A DNA stretch of 64,000 bases from Natronospira elongata. Lineage in GTDB: Bacteria > Pseudomonadota > Gammaproteobacteria > Natronospirales > Natronospiraceae. The stretch spans positions 28,841 to 92,840 of the forward strand of contig NZ_JAYGII010000008.1 of assembly GCF_034931365.1 (NCBI RefSeq), written 5' to 3'. Positions 1-9,057 of this stretch are shown in pieces (position 1 is the first letter of the stretch; the number at the start of each line of letters is the position of its first letter). The notes under the pieces are model-generated. The model saw only the letters and a program-made list of their open reading frames with translations, was not told the origin of the DNA and made no database searches. Both the position numbers and the translations under genes were made by a program.

Positions 1-847
1 ATGCCGATGCAGGCAGAATCAGACGCTGGTCATTGCCCAGCACGAGTCGCAGCATATGCGGCACCACAAGCCCCACAAAACCGATGGCACCGGCGGTGGT
101 CACCGCCACGGCAGTGAGCAGGCTGGCCACGGCATAGACCGTCCAGGTCATGGGGCGCACGGACACCCCCAGGGCCGCCGCTTGCAACGGCCCCCGGGCC
201 AACACATTGAGACTGCGGCCAAAGGGCAGCATCAGAACGCAGGCGACCACCAGGACCGTGACGGCCGGCCAGGGTGAACGGGCGTAAGCCATGTCCCCCA
301 TGAGCCAATACAACATGCCGGGAATCTGCTCGCTCGGGCTGAGTGCCAGCATGAAGGTGATCACCGCCCCCCAGCCGGCTGCCACCACCACGCCGGTAAG
401 CAACAGGCGTGTCGGTGTCCAGCTGCCGGTGCCATGAGCCAGTCCGAACACCAGCACCACCGAGACCATGGCTCCGGCGAAGGCAGAGCCAGAGACCGCA
501 GTCACCCCCAGACCAAAGAGCATGGCTGTCAGAGCCCCCACGGCGGCACCGCCGGAGAGGCCAAGCACATAGGGGTCGGCAAGCGGATTTCTGAGCAGGA
601 CCTGCATCAGGGCGCCGGCCACGCCCAGCAGGCCGCCGGTGGCGAACGCAGCCGCCGCTCGCGGCAGACGCAATTCGATAATCAGGGTGCGATGGAGTTC
701 ACTGCCACCACCGGTCACCACCGCCCAGAACTCCCCTGGCGGGATGGGAACGCTGCCGATGCTGACTGCCAGGGCCAGGGACAGCAGCCCCATCCCCAAC
801 AGAACAATCAGCGGCGGCAGCATGCGCTGCAGGTCGCCACGATACAT
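1..847 (-). CDS. btuC: BtuC-like FecCD-family ABC transporter permease (3' end cut by the window)
   Basis: This is the inner-membrane permease of an ABC importer, most likely for vitamin B12. Read on the minus strand from ATG at 847, the frame is open to the window edge for 282 codons. It starts MYRGDLQRMLPPL, followed by a first hydrophobic helix. Near the window edge it carries the FecCD-family stretch GAIGFVGLVVPHMLRL, which contacts the ATPase. Its start lies 31 bases after the BtuF-like gene, so the two are co-transcribed with btuB under the cobalamin riboswitch. That context favours cobalamin over iron-siderophore transport. The last part of the protein and any btuD ATPase lie outside the window. 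Confidence 0.88.
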   Translation of the reverse strand, partial: MYRGDLQRMLPPLIVLLGMGLLSLALAVSIGSVPIPPGEFWAVVTGGGSELHRTLIIELRLPRAAAAFATGGLLGVAGALMQVLLRNPLADPYVLGLSGGAAVGALTAMLFGLGVTAVSGSAFAGAMVSVVLVFGLAHGTGSWTPTRLLLTGVVVAAGWGAVITFMLALSPSEQIPGMLYWLMGDMAYARSPWPAVTVLVVACVLMLPFGRSLNVLARGPLQAAALGVSVRPMTWTVYAVASLLTAVAVTTAGAIGFVGLVVPHMLRLVLGNDQRLILPASA

Positions 848-878
848 GCCCGCAGTCTCCCGAATTGTAGGGCCCGAT

Positions 879-1787
879 TCAACGACGCTCACGCGCCTGC
901 TCCATATGGGCACACAAGCGCTTCATGCCCTCCAGCAACCTCGGTGTCGCCCGCTGGATACTGGAGGGTGGAATGAAGTATAGATTGTTCCGCTTTACCG
1001 CGGTCATTCCCTCGAATCGCCGCCATGGATCCAACCAGCTATCGTCGTCTTCCCCCATCCCGGCGACGACGATGGCTTCCGGGTCCTTTGACAATACTGA
1101 CTCCACATCCAGCCTTGGCGTCAACCTCGGAAGGTCCCCGTAGATGTTCTTGGCTCCGCACACGGCTGCGGCACGACTGATCAGGTGTTCATCATTGACC
1201 GTCATCAAGGGATCATCCCATATCTGATAGAAGAGCCGGACCGGGGCAGCATCGGCATAACGGGCCTTCAGCGCGGCAATCTCCGTTTTGAAATGCGCTG
1301 CCTTGGGATGGGCGATGTCCTCGCTACCCGCCAGACGGCCAAAACGCTCCAGAGTGTGAGCCACATCCTCGAAACTCCGCTGCTCCCCCCAGAACACGTC
1401 GATCCCCAATTCTTCCAGCCGACGTAGCTGCTCGGTGGGGTTACCACTGATCCAGGCCACAACCAGATCCGGCTCGGCAGCCAGCACGGCTTCCATGTCG
1501 ATGCGGTTGTGGCTGCCGATACGAGGGATATCCTTTGCTGCTTCCGGATAATCACTGTAACTGGTGGTTCCAACCACCCGTTCACCAGCACCGGCGGCAA
1601 AGAGCAACTCGGTCAGCCCGGGCGAGAGTGAGATGATCTTCTCTGCGGGCTCATCAAGACACAGCAGTCGCATCAGATCGTCATGAACACAGACGGGCTC
1701 GGTCGAGCTGTCTGCCAGTGACACAATGGGAAGCCAAAGCAAGGCCACAATCAGCACCCTGGCAGGACTGATTATTTTGTACCCCAT
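879..1787 (-). CDS. btuF: Cobalamin-binding periplasmic protein (BtuF-like)
   Basis: A periplasmic substrate-binding protein of the TroA/BtuF fold (302 aa), expected to deliver B12 to the BtuC permease. The N-terminus is a signal peptide (MGYKIISPARVLIVALLWL, then an AD cleavage region). The family's opening block IISLSPGLTELLFAAGAGE and the segment VVGTTSYSDYP follow. The start at 1787 was chosen because AGGAGG lies seven bases upstream; the longer open frame (to 1952) would run into btuB. It lies 61 bases after btuB and 31 before btuC. The family also includes haem and siderophore binders; the riboswitch and btuB make cobalamin the best reading. Confidence 0.88.
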   Translation of the reverse strand: MGYKIISPARVLIVALLWLPIVSLADSSTEPVCVHDDLMRLLCLDEPAEKIISLSPGLTELLFAAGAGERVVGTTSYSDYPEAAKDIPRIGSHNRIDMEAVLAAEPDLVVAWISGNPTEQLRRLEELGIDVFWGEQRSFEDVAHTLERFGRLAGSEDIAHPKAAHFKTEIAALKARYADAAPVRLFYQIWDDPLMTVNDEHLISRAAAVCGAKNIYGDLPRLTPRLDVESVLSKDPEAIVVAGMGEDDDSWLDPWRRFEGMTAVKRNNLYFIPPSSIQRATPRLLEGMKRLCAHMEQARERR

Positions 1788-1848
1788 GCGCTGCCCTCCT
1801 CGTTTTCTGAAAGCCGGGCCCCGACCATCCAGGGCCCGGTCATTGATC

Positions 1849-3702
1849 TCAGTCACCGTAGCGAAGACTGAGATTAACGCTACGCCCTGGCTGCTGATAG
1901 TCAAAGTCATTGAAGCTGTCACGGGCAATGACATAATCCCGGTCAAGCACATTGTCTACGACCAGGCGAGCATTCCAGCTTTCCGCAAAGCGCCAGCCGG
2001 CACGAAGATTGAGCAGTGCAAAACCGGCCAGACGTTCGGCGCCATCGGCGTCATTGAAACGGTGACTCTGGGCAATAATGGTGCCCCCCAATGACCAATC
2101 GCCGATCTCTCGGTCGACTTCCAGCCTGCCGGTCTGTTTGGCGCGGCGGATCAGACGTTTGCCACTTTCACGGTCTTCCGGGTCGGTATAGGAAACACTG
2201 CCGTAGATGCGCCAGTGATCCCGATTCCACCCCGCACCGATTTCCAGGCCGCGGATACGGGCCTCGTTGACGTTCTGGGGCAGGAAGACCCCATCCTGAA
2301 ACACCGTTTCAATCAGGTTATCCACATCGGTCTGGTAGGCAACGGCATCCCAGAACCAGTTCTCATAGAGACCGGAAATGCCCAGCTCCACGCTCGACGA
2401 TTCTTCCGGCTCCAGGTCCGGGTTGCCGAAACCGGGGAAATACAGCTCGTTGAAGGTTGGCGCTTTGAAGCCTTCACCCCAGGAAGCACGAATACGATGC
2501 GACTCGCCCAGGCGATAGCCCACTGCGGCGTTGGCAGTGTTAACAGTGCCGAAGGAATCGTTATCGTCATGCCGAATGCCCAATTCCAGGCTCAAAGGCG
2601 CAAAATCCAACAATGCCTGGGCATAGCTGCCACGATTGCGGCGGCTGTCTTCTTCGTATTCAGAAGAAGATGTAATCTCATCGTCCAGGTAATCCAGGCC
2701 GACGAGGATTTCGTGGTCACCGGCGAACAGGCTGTTCTGCCAGTTTGCCACCTGACGCCGTGTTGCGAATTCGCTCTCGCTGCCGTTGTCATTGACGGTG
2801 TCGCCTTCATCACGACTTTGCCCAAGCGTGACACGGGTATCCCAGTGTTGATTGATGCTTCGCTCGTAAGTGCTACCAAGGGCCTGATGGACAAACGTCA
2901 TCTTGCCGCCAATGAACTCGGTTCTCCCCTCGGAGTGAAGGGAGGTCACGCCCAGCTCCCCACCATCGTCAAACTCATGGCTGATTCGCCCCACGGCGGA
3001 GCTGTTATAGAAGCCTTTTCGCTCGCCATCCTCCCGAAGGGCAATGCCATCGGTGTGGAAATGGTTGGCGCCCAGGTTGTAACGGGTATTGCCGCTCTGC
3101 CCGGACACACCTGCCCCGTACTGGTGAGTACCGAAGGAGCCCGCACTGATTTCCGCCCAGGGGCTGAGTTCTTCCCCACCCTCCGGGGTAAAGACCTGAA
3201 TGACGCCACCAAGGGCATCCGGTCCGTAGACGCTGCCTCGCGGCCCCCTCACGATCTCCACCCGCTCGATGAACTGGGGCGGCAGGTACTGCCAGGAGGC
3301 ACCACCGGTGGTCGCGGCACCCATGCGCACACCGTCCACCACCAGCAGACTGTGATCACTACTCGTCCCCCGAAGGAACAGGCTGGTGGCCTTGCCGAAG
3401 GGGCCATTACTGACAAAATCCACCCCTGGACGGCCCCGTAGCAGCTCTGAAAACTCCCGGGGCTGCTGCCGTTGAATGGATTCCCGGTCTACCACACTCA
3501 CAGACGTCAGACTGTCATCGACCTGCTGTTCGGTACGCGTTGCGGTAACCACTACCGGATTCAGCGGAACGGCTTCCGCCGCCCCGGCCGCCAACAAGGG
3601 GGCTGCGGGCTTATCTTCGCCTTCGGCGGCCAAGCTCAGGGGTGCAATGAGAATAGCGGCGGGTAGCGTGACCCACGCACTGCGGATACGATCGACTAGC
3701 AT
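1849..3702 (-). CDS. btuB: TonB-dependent vitamin B12 outer-membrane receptor
   Basis: A 617-residue outer-membrane receptor that takes up cobalamin using TonB energy. A signal peptide (MLVDRIRSAWVTLPAAILI) is followed by a TonB-box-like segment (NPVVVTATRTEQQVDD). The plug domain comes next, with SLFLRGTSSDHSLLVVDGV and VEIVRGPRGSVYGPDALGG, and then the long beta-barrel. The length is typical of BtuB. The start at 3702 follows a GAGGG ribosome site; a longer frame to 3759 has none. It is the first gene of btuB-btuF-btuC, and the cobalamin riboswitch sits directly upstream, which strongly supports B12 as ligand. Confidence 0.93.
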   Translation of the reverse strand: MLVDRIRSAWVTLPAAILIAPLSLAAEGEDKPAAPLLAAGAAEAVPLNPVVVTATRTEQQVDDSLTSVSVVDRESIQRQQPREFSELLRGRPGVDFVSNGPFGKATSLFLRGTSSDHSLLVVDGVRMGAATTGGASWQYLPPQFIERVEIVRGPRGSVYGPDALGGVIQVFTPEGGEELSPWAEISAGSFGTHQYGAGVSGQSGNTRYNLGANHFHTDGIALREDGERKGFYNSSAVGRISHEFDDGGELGVTSLHSEGRTEFIGGKMTFVHQALGSTYERSINQHWDTRVTLGQSRDEGDTVNDNGSESEFATRRQVANWQNSLFAGDHEILVGLDYLDDEITSSSEYEEDSRRNRGSYAQALLDFAPLSLELGIRHDDNDSFGTVNTANAAVGYRLGESHRIRASWGEGFKAPTFNELYFPGFGNPDLEPEESSSVELGISGLYENWFWDAVAYQTDVDNLIETVFQDGVFLPQNVNEARIRGLEIGAGWNRDHWRIYGSVSYTDPEDRESGKRLIRRAKQTGRLEVDREIGDWSLGGTIIAQSHRFNDADGAERLAGFALLNLRAGWRFAESWNARLVVDNVLDRDYVIARDSFNDFDYQQPGRSVNLSLRYGD

Positions 3703-3821
3703 TGAATTTCCCTCAACTAACCGTGCCCACCGCACGGATTTGGATGCAACGGAATGCACGCTTGAGGGAACAGGTGGGGCGGAAGAATGGAATGTTATTT
3801 CGGCATCCGACCGGCCCGAGC

Positions 3822-3880
3822 GCTGCCCTCCGCAGCGTGCGGCCAGACACCCGGGAATCGGCAGGATTCAGCGGGTGTCG
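3822..3880 (-). promoter_or_regulatory. Candidate expression platform hairpins of the B12 riboswitch
   Basis: Between the aptamer and btuB the minus strand can form two hairpins. One has arms GACACCCG and CGGGTGTC around a 17-base loop at about 3847-3880. A smaller one, CGCTGC against GCAGCG, lies near 3822-3838. Such elements usually serve as terminator, anti-terminator or Shine-Dalgarno sequester. Neither is followed by a clear U-tract, so I cannot tell whether control is at transcription or translation. Assignment is by position and complementarity only. Confidence 0.45.
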
Positions 3881-3885
3881 AGCAC

Positions 3886-4125
3886 GCAGGCCGGTCTACG
3901 GGCTGATGAGCAGGCTGGCGCCGCCGGCGAATCACCTTCCCATGCCTCTCACGGACACAGTGGTCATGGATTCACCGGTGCCGGCTCTGGACAGAGACGG
4001 CTGCTCAATCACCGTTGCGGGGGCAGCGTCGGAATCCTTCACCGCGTGTAGCAGCAGAAGTTCACCGACTTCCCGTTTAATCCCCGGTCATGAACTGAGA
4101 TGGGGACACCTGGTGCGAGGCGGAA
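3886..4125 (-). promoter_or_regulatory. Cobalamin (adenosylcobalamin-type) riboswitch aptamer
   Basis: The minus-strand leader of btuB holds the conserved blocks of the cobalamin riboswitch in order. AGGTGTCCCC comes first, then an AAACGGGAA segment, then GTCGGTGAA. The hallmark GCTGCCCCCGCAACGGT follows (about 4011-4027), then CCACTG, ATGGGAAGG and finally AGCCCGTAGACCGGCC near the 3' end. Order and spacing match the family (about 200-240 nt). It lies upstream of btuB and should repress btuBFC when cobalamin is plentiful. Exact ends are approximate. Confidence 0.93.
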
Positions 4126-4149
4126 AGGTATCAGCAACAGCCCCTGTGG

Positions 4150-6429
4150 TCAATCTGGGCGATTGTCCGCGTTCCATTCCCGGCGCTGGGGGAACCCTGG
4201 AGCCCGTGACGCATCCAGGACGTTGGCGATTGGTGCGGGACGGCCGAACAGGAAGCCCTGGGCCTCCTCCACGCCAAGCTCACGGAGCAAGCCAAGCTGC
4301 GCCTCTGTCTCCACGCCCTCTGCAACCACATGCAGGTTCAGGTTACGGGCCAATTCCACGATGGAGCGGACAATGGCAGCCGCACCCCCATTTTCAGTCC
4401 CCAGGTCAGCAATGAAGGCTCGGTCGATCTTCAAGGTATCCATTGGAATCTGGCGGAGATAGTTCAGAGAGGAATAGCCGCTACCGAAGTCATCAATCGC
4501 GATGGTGACGTCGGGGGCAGCTGCCTTGATTCTGCGGAGATTGTCCATGGCCAGCTCAACATCATGCATGAGGATGGATTCCGTGATCTCAATCTCCAGT
4601 GGCAGTGGGTTTTGGGTGCCCTCCACTTCCAATGTGGCAATCAGACGCTGCAGATGCTTTGTCTCATAAAGATCCCTGGCCGACAGATTGATCGCGATAC
4701 GGAAATCCGGGCCATCTTTCTGTATCTGACGGCTTTCCCTGCAGGCCTGCTTCAAAACCCAGTGATCCAGACGACAGATCAGGTCAGACCGTTCCGCTAG
4801 GGGCAGGAAATCAGCCGGCTGCAAGAGCCCGCGGGAAGGATGGTTCCAACGAATCAGTGCTTCAAGCCCACAGATACGTGACCGGGCAATATCGACACGG
4901 GCCTGAAAATAGAGACACAATTCATCGGAATCCAAAGCCCGCTCGAGGTCGTGGCGCAGGCTGAGGCTTGCCTGCGCCCGTTCTGTCATCTCCTGATCAA
5001 AAAAGGCATAACGATTTTTCCCCGACGCCTTAGCCTCGTACATGGCCAGGTCGGCATTGCGAATCAGGGTATCACTGTCACCACCATTATCCGGATAAAT
5101 GGCAATACCAATACTCGAATGGACGATAAGCTTCTCACCCTCGATATCGATAGGGCTGGTCAGAAGATCCAGAGCCCGCTCTGCAACCCGGGCGGCATCG
5201 GCAGCCTCTTCAACTTCCATTAGCAATACAAACTCGTCACCACCAAGGCGGGACAGGGTATCCCCGGCGCGGCAGACCGATTCCAGTCGTTGTGCCGTAT
5301 GGCGGAGGAACTGGTCACCTACATTGTGACTGAAGCTATCATTGATCAACTTGAAATCATCCAGATCCAGCAGCATGACAGCCAGCATTGAATTGGTTCG
5401 GGTGGATTCTGCAATGGCATGATCGATCCGATCGTAAAGCAGCTTCCTGTTGGGCAGTTCAGTGAGAGGATCATGGTAGGCCAGGTACTCAAGCTCGCCG
5501 CCAAACTGCACGGCATCGATAGCACTGGCGATGAGCTGCCCTAGCAAGCGCAAATTGTTGCGAATATCCTCTGGCCAGAATCGCTTCTCCCAGACCGCGT
5601 CCAGGCCGAAGAGCCCCCGCGGGCGCCCGTCTTTCATCAATGGCACGATGATCAGAGAACGTATGGACTGCAGCTTGTATTCCTCCCGTTCAACGCGGTA
5701 CTGATCATCCATCATGTCCACATCGGGAAGATGGGCTATATTTCCTTTGAGGATATTACCCATGAGCCAGGGAAAAGCCTCAAAGGGCAGGTTCTGCAAA
5801 CGCCCTATCTCCGGTGGCACACTCGGCGCGGACCATTCGTGGGTATTACTGAACGTGCCGGCATCAAGGTCGATGGAAAAAAGATAGCTGCGCCCCGCAT
5901 TGAAAAATGCGCCGATATCCGCAAGGACGTCCTGGATGACCGAGTCAATTCGGTCGGGGGTAACACTGATCAATCGAGTGGAAAAGTCGAGCAGCAAGTC
6001 ATTGAAGGCGATTTTGTGTTCCAACTCCCCTTCAAGCCGAGCCCACTCCCTCGCATCCCGCACGGAAGCGAGAAACAGCACATGCCCATCATGGTTTAGA
6101 CGTACCAGATTGACCTCAACGGCCAAGCGCTCTCCACTCTTGTGTCGATGCCAGGAGCGGAAAACTTTCTGGGCACCTGGTGATGCCACCATTTCCGCCA
6201 GCAGATTATCGATTTCCGCCGGATCGCGGTAGGGATTGAGATCAGAAACTGACATTCCCAACAGCTCACTGCGGCTATACCCAGTGTGCCGGCAAGCAGC
6301 CTGATTGGCTTCAAGGATGCGACCGCTGCGGTCATGTAGATAGAAGGCATCGGCGATGTTATCCATCAGATAGCGATGGAAGTCGCCCCTTTTTTCCATA
6401 TCAGGCATTTTGTCATTCTGCCCCGTCAT
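4150..6429 (-). CDS. PAS-GAF-GGDEF-EAL cyclic-di-GMP signalling protein
   Basis: A soluble 759-residue protein with four domains. A PAS sensor occupies about residues 15-130, a GAF-like domain about 150-310, a GGDEF diguanylate cyclase about 320-485 and an EAL phosphodiesterase about 500-745. The cyclase signature LGGDEF is intact. The EAL domain keeps GLEALIRW, NLSARDL, DDFGSGYSSL, KIDRAF and AEGVET, so both activities look possible. There is no transmembrane segment or signal peptide. GAGG lies five bases before the ATG. It ends just downstream of the riboswitch leader and shows no operon link to btuB. The net activity and the PAS/GAF ligand cannot be read from the sequence. Confidence 0.92.
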   Translation of the reverse strand: MTGQNDKMPDMEKRGDFHRYLMDNIADAFYLHDRSGRILEANQAACRHTGYSRSELLGMSVSDLNPYRDPAEIDNLLAEMVASPGAQKVFRSWHRHKSGERLAVEVNLVRLNHDGHVLFLASVRDAREWARLEGELEHKIAFNDLLLDFSTRLISVTPDRIDSVIQDVLADIGAFFNAGRSYLFSIDLDAGTFSNTHEWSAPSVPPEIGRLQNLPFEAFPWLMGNILKGNIAHLPDVDMMDDQYRVEREEYKLQSIRSLIIVPLMKDGRPRGLFGLDAVWEKRFWPEDIRNNLRLLGQLIASAIDAVQFGGELEYLAYHDPLTELPNRKLLYDRIDHAIAESTRTNSMLAVMLLDLDDFKLINDSFSHNVGDQFLRHTAQRLESVCRAGDTLSRLGGDEFVLLMEVEEAADAARVAERALDLLTSPIDIEGEKLIVHSSIGIAIYPDNGGDSDTLIRNADLAMYEAKASGKNRYAFFDQEMTERAQASLSLRHDLERALDSDELCLYFQARVDIARSRICGLEALIRWNHPSRGLLQPADFLPLAERSDLICRLDHWVLKQACRESRQIQKDGPDFRIAINLSARDLYETKHLQRLIATLEVEGTQNPLPLEIEITESILMHDVELAMDNLRRIKAAAPDVTIAIDDFGSGYSSLNYLRQIPMDTLKIDRAFIADLGTENGGAAAIVRSIVELARNLNLHVVAEGVETEAQLGLLRELGVEEAQGFLFGRPAPIANVLDASRAPGFPQRREWNADNRPD

Positions 6430-6728
6430 TCAAGCCTCGCCCGAAACACCCCCAAGCACGGCACGGCTCAGCTGTTATCGCTAGACCGATACCGCCCAGC
6501 ATAGACACTTATAGGACTGATTGCCACGGCAATCGTGGATGCCGTGCGCCGGGATGAGACATGGGGGGGTGGCGAGGCCAGATTCGCCGAATGGACAACC
6601 ATTGATCCGGTCAGGAGCCGCCTTGCGTTGATGCTGGGTCGTCAAGAACGGTATGCATGTACACAAATACCCTCAAGCCAGATTGGCATTAGCTCGACTA
6701 GGCATCGAGATGGGAAATGAATGCACTG
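6430..6728. other. Intergenic region, no gene recognised
   Basis: About 300 bases between the c-di-GMP signalling gene and the MaoC-like gene. The only open frames are under 75 codons on either strand, with no ribosome site or recognisable protein motif. I see no convincing U-tailed hairpin or tRNA. It presumably holds the promoter of the gene starting at 6429. Confidence 0.5.
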
Positions 6729-7646
6729 TCAGTTCTGAGCGAGGGGTGATACCCGGCCCCACAAGGCGGGCTTCCGACGCGCGCTGTCCCGGTCCACCTG
6801 GAACCAGTCACCGGCGGGGGAAACATGCAGCCGGCTCTCGGACGGCCAGAACAAAGGTGCCGTAAACCAGGCCTCCAGACCGGTTCCAGCCAAGTGCGTG
6901 GGGTGACGCTCTTCAACCGTGACCAGCGCTTTGGCCAGCGTCCACATGCCGTGCACGATGGGGCACTGAAAACCGAACAGCCGTGCGGACATGCTGCTCA
7001 GATGGATCGGGTTCCAGTCACCTGAGACCCGGGCATAACTGCGACCAATCCCGGCAGGACATTCGAAACCCTGGCTGTCACTCTCTGCCGGGACGCGCGG
7101 CGCCGACGGCGGCAGACGCTGAACATCCGCACCATCGGGAGCGCCCACCCCCCGAAACAGCAAGAGGCTTTCCGCCTCCCATCGACTGACTCCTTCGGGA
7201 TCGCGCCAGACCGTTTCCATGTGAAAAATACGTCCACGGGGATGAGCCGCCCCCGGCCGCAAAGACACTTCCAGGTCCAGCGCCCGCCCCTGTTCTTCCC
7301 TGGGACGCTCCATGCTCTGCTTCCAGCGCACACGCTGCCCAAGATGCACGACGCCCAGACTGCGACCGGGCAGGCCCGGTGTGGAGAGAAGCTGGAGATG
7401 GAGCGGCATGGCAGCCACCTGGGGATAGAGCGGCGGCATCAGATCCGCGGCAGGCAGACCAAGAAGGCGACGGTATGCTTGCAGCCGATCGTCGTTGAGC
7501 TCTACCGGTGCGCGACAACGCAAGGGATAGGCGGAGTTCGGCAGGTCTCCCGATCGACTGGGTAGCAGCTCATTGCTGAGCAGGCGTGCATAAGCTCGAG
7601 TCAGCGAAGCGCTGGCCTGCTCATCCTCTTCCGTCATTACGCTCAT
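6729..7646 (-). CDS. MaoC-like hot-dog dehydratase/hydratase
   Basis: A 305-residue protein whose C-terminal half has the MaoC hydratase signature YARVSGDWNPIHLSSM, followed by FGFQCPIVHGMWTLAKAL. The Asp and His of the D-x-N-P-I-H motif, the usual catalytic pair for (R)-specific enoyl-thioester hydration, are both present. The N-terminal half (about residues 40-170) looks like a second, degenerate hot-dog domain, as in two-domain members. The start at 7646 follows AAGGA at nine bases; the longer GTG frame to 7688 lacks one. It stands alone, 200 bases after the ccm terminator. The acyl substrate is unknown. Confidence 0.8.
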   Translation of the reverse strand: MSVMTEEDEQASASLTRAYARLLSNELLPSRSGDLPNSAYPLRCRAPVELNDDRLQAYRRLLGLPAADLMPPLYPQVAAMPLHLQLLSTPGLPGRSLGVVHLGQRVRWKQSMERPREEQGRALDLEVSLRPGAAHPRGRIFHMETVWRDPEGVSRWEAESLLLFRGVGAPDGADVQRLPPSAPRVPAESDSQGFECPAGIGRSYARVSGDWNPIHLSSMSARLFGFQCPIVHGMWTLAKALVTVEERHPTHLAGTGLEAWFTAPLFWPSESRLHVSPAGDWFQVDRDSARRKPALWGRVSPLAQN

Positions 7647-7790
7647 CCCCGATGTTCCTTGTTGTACACGATCATGCTCCCTATACACCCCGAACGGTGC
7701 CGGAATGCCTCATCTTATCATTATGATTCTTCCAGACTGCGCTCTGTTACAGCCTTGGCGTCTTATCCGCCCCCGGACTCGGCTCAGGAC

Positions 7791-7818
7791 GGAAAAAGCC
7801 CGCCACTGAGGCGGGCTT
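7791..7818 (-). terminator. Rho-independent terminator of the ccm operon
   Basis: On the minus strand, AAGCCCGCC and GGCGGGCTT flank a five-base loop and are followed by a short T-run. It lies about 30 bases after the ccmI stop codon, where the operon should end. Confidence 0.88.
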
Positions 7819-7848
7819 GCGCTTTCCGCAAAATGCACCCAGCCGGGA

Positions 7849-9057
7849 TCATTCCATCCGGTGGTCCATCAGCACCCGGGCCTCACCGCTACCATTGTCC
7901 AGCTCTACCGTGGTAGTCCCGATAATGTCCCCAGGGCGTGGTGTCGCGTCGCCGGATTCTGACACCCGGGCAATGATCTCCACCCGCTCGTGCTGACTGA
8001 TCTGATGTCCGTCCAGCATCGCATTCTCGTCCCCAAGCCGGAAAGGCCCGGGCAAGGCAGCCGCGGTCAGACGAATTCCCGCCAGGGGTGGGGCGTCGGC
8101 GGCCTGGGCAGGGCGGGCAATCAGAAAGACCGTGGCGGAGCCATCGATGTCATCCTGGAATTGCTCTGCCAATTCCACTTCAACGGTAACCGCCGCTCCA
8201 TTCTCCTCGCCTTCCGTCACCGCCAGCTCACCTTCCTCGCCACTGGCCACGGCAATGCGCTCTTCCACCACCTGCCTGAAAGCATCCGGCGGATCCTGAT
8301 CCAGCAAGCGCTCCCACAAGGCCACCGCCGACTCGGGATCCCCCTCCTCCATTGTGATCAGGCCACCGTACCAAAGCCCCTTGGGGTGGCTTGGGTCCAG
8401 ATCCAGCACATGGCGGAACAGGGGCGCGGCATGGGTCACCATGCGTGAGGGATCCGCCAGCGTGATGGCCTCGGCATAGTTGGCCAGTACCCGGGGATTG
8501 TCCTCACCGGCAATCTCGACCGCCTGACGATAGGCTTCCACGGCTTGGTCGTACTGGCCGAGCGAAATACGGCTTCGACCCAGCAACATCCAGCCTTCCA
8601 GATCATCCGGCTGTTGCGCCAGGCGACTCTCCAGGGCGTCCACGGCAGCGGCCATATCCATATCCCCACCCGCCATGGGATTCATGCTGCCACGATCAAT
8701 GGCATCGGGGTCACCCACCTGGAGATAGATCCCCAGGGTAGCGAGGGGCAATAGCACTGCCAGGACAATGGCACTGACCGGTTTCCCCGTCTGGATGGCC
8801 GGGCCGGATTCCGCATCGGCCTGGCGATCACTGGCTTCGCTTTCAATCTGGCGCCGCGACAACTCATAGGTGCGGTTGTCGATATCACCGTCCTCGAGCT
8901 CCTGCTCGAGCTCTGCAAGCTGCCTGGCACGCGTTACCGCCACCGCATCCACGGCCTCGCGGGATACCTTGCCGCCACGGCGGCGGATCAGCGGTCCGGC
9001 GGCGAGCAGGAGGGCCGCGACCACCAATAGTGCACTCAGGGTCACAAAGGTCATCAT
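7849..9057 (-). CDS. ccmI: Cytochrome c biogenesis protein CcmI (TPR apocytochrome chaperone)
   Basis: CcmI presents apocytochrome c to the CcmF/CcmH haem ligation complex in the periplasm. This 402-residue copy has an N-terminal membrane helix (TLSALLVVAALLLAAG), the acidic segment LEQELEDGDIDNRTYELSRRQIE typical of CcmI, a second helix near residue 95, and TPR repeats at about 135-260. A beta-rich C-terminal domain ends the protein. It is the last gene of the operon and overlaps ccmH by four bases (ATGA). E. coli fuses this domain to CcmH; here they are separate, as in pseudomonads. Confidence 0.92.
   Translation of the reverse strand: MMTFVTLSALLVVAALLLAAGPLIRRRGGKVSREAVDAVAVTRARQLAELEQELEDGDIDNRTYELSRRQIESEASDRQADAESGPAIQTGKPVSAIVLAVLLPLATLGIYLQVGDPDAIDRGSMNPMAGGDMDMAAAVDALESRLAQQPDDLEGWMLLGRSRISLGQYDQAVEAYRQAVEIAGEDNPRVLANYAEAITLADPSRMVTHAAPLFRHVLDLDPSHPKGLWYGGLITMEEGDPESAVALWERLLDQDPPDAFRQVVEERIAVASGEEGELAVTEGEENGAAVTVEVELAEQFQDDIDGSATVFLIARPAQAADAPPLAGIRLTAAALPGPFRLGDENAMLDGHQISQHERVEIIARVSESGDATPRPGDIIGTTTVELDNGSGEARVLMDHRME

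Noticed and set aside
2215..3441. 408-codon plus-strand frame inside btuB
   Set aside because: Antisense to the receptor gene, no domain, no ribosome site.
6481..6666. 61-codon minus-strand frame in the 6.4-6.7 kb gap
   Set aside because: No ribosome site, no family features and an unremarkable composition.
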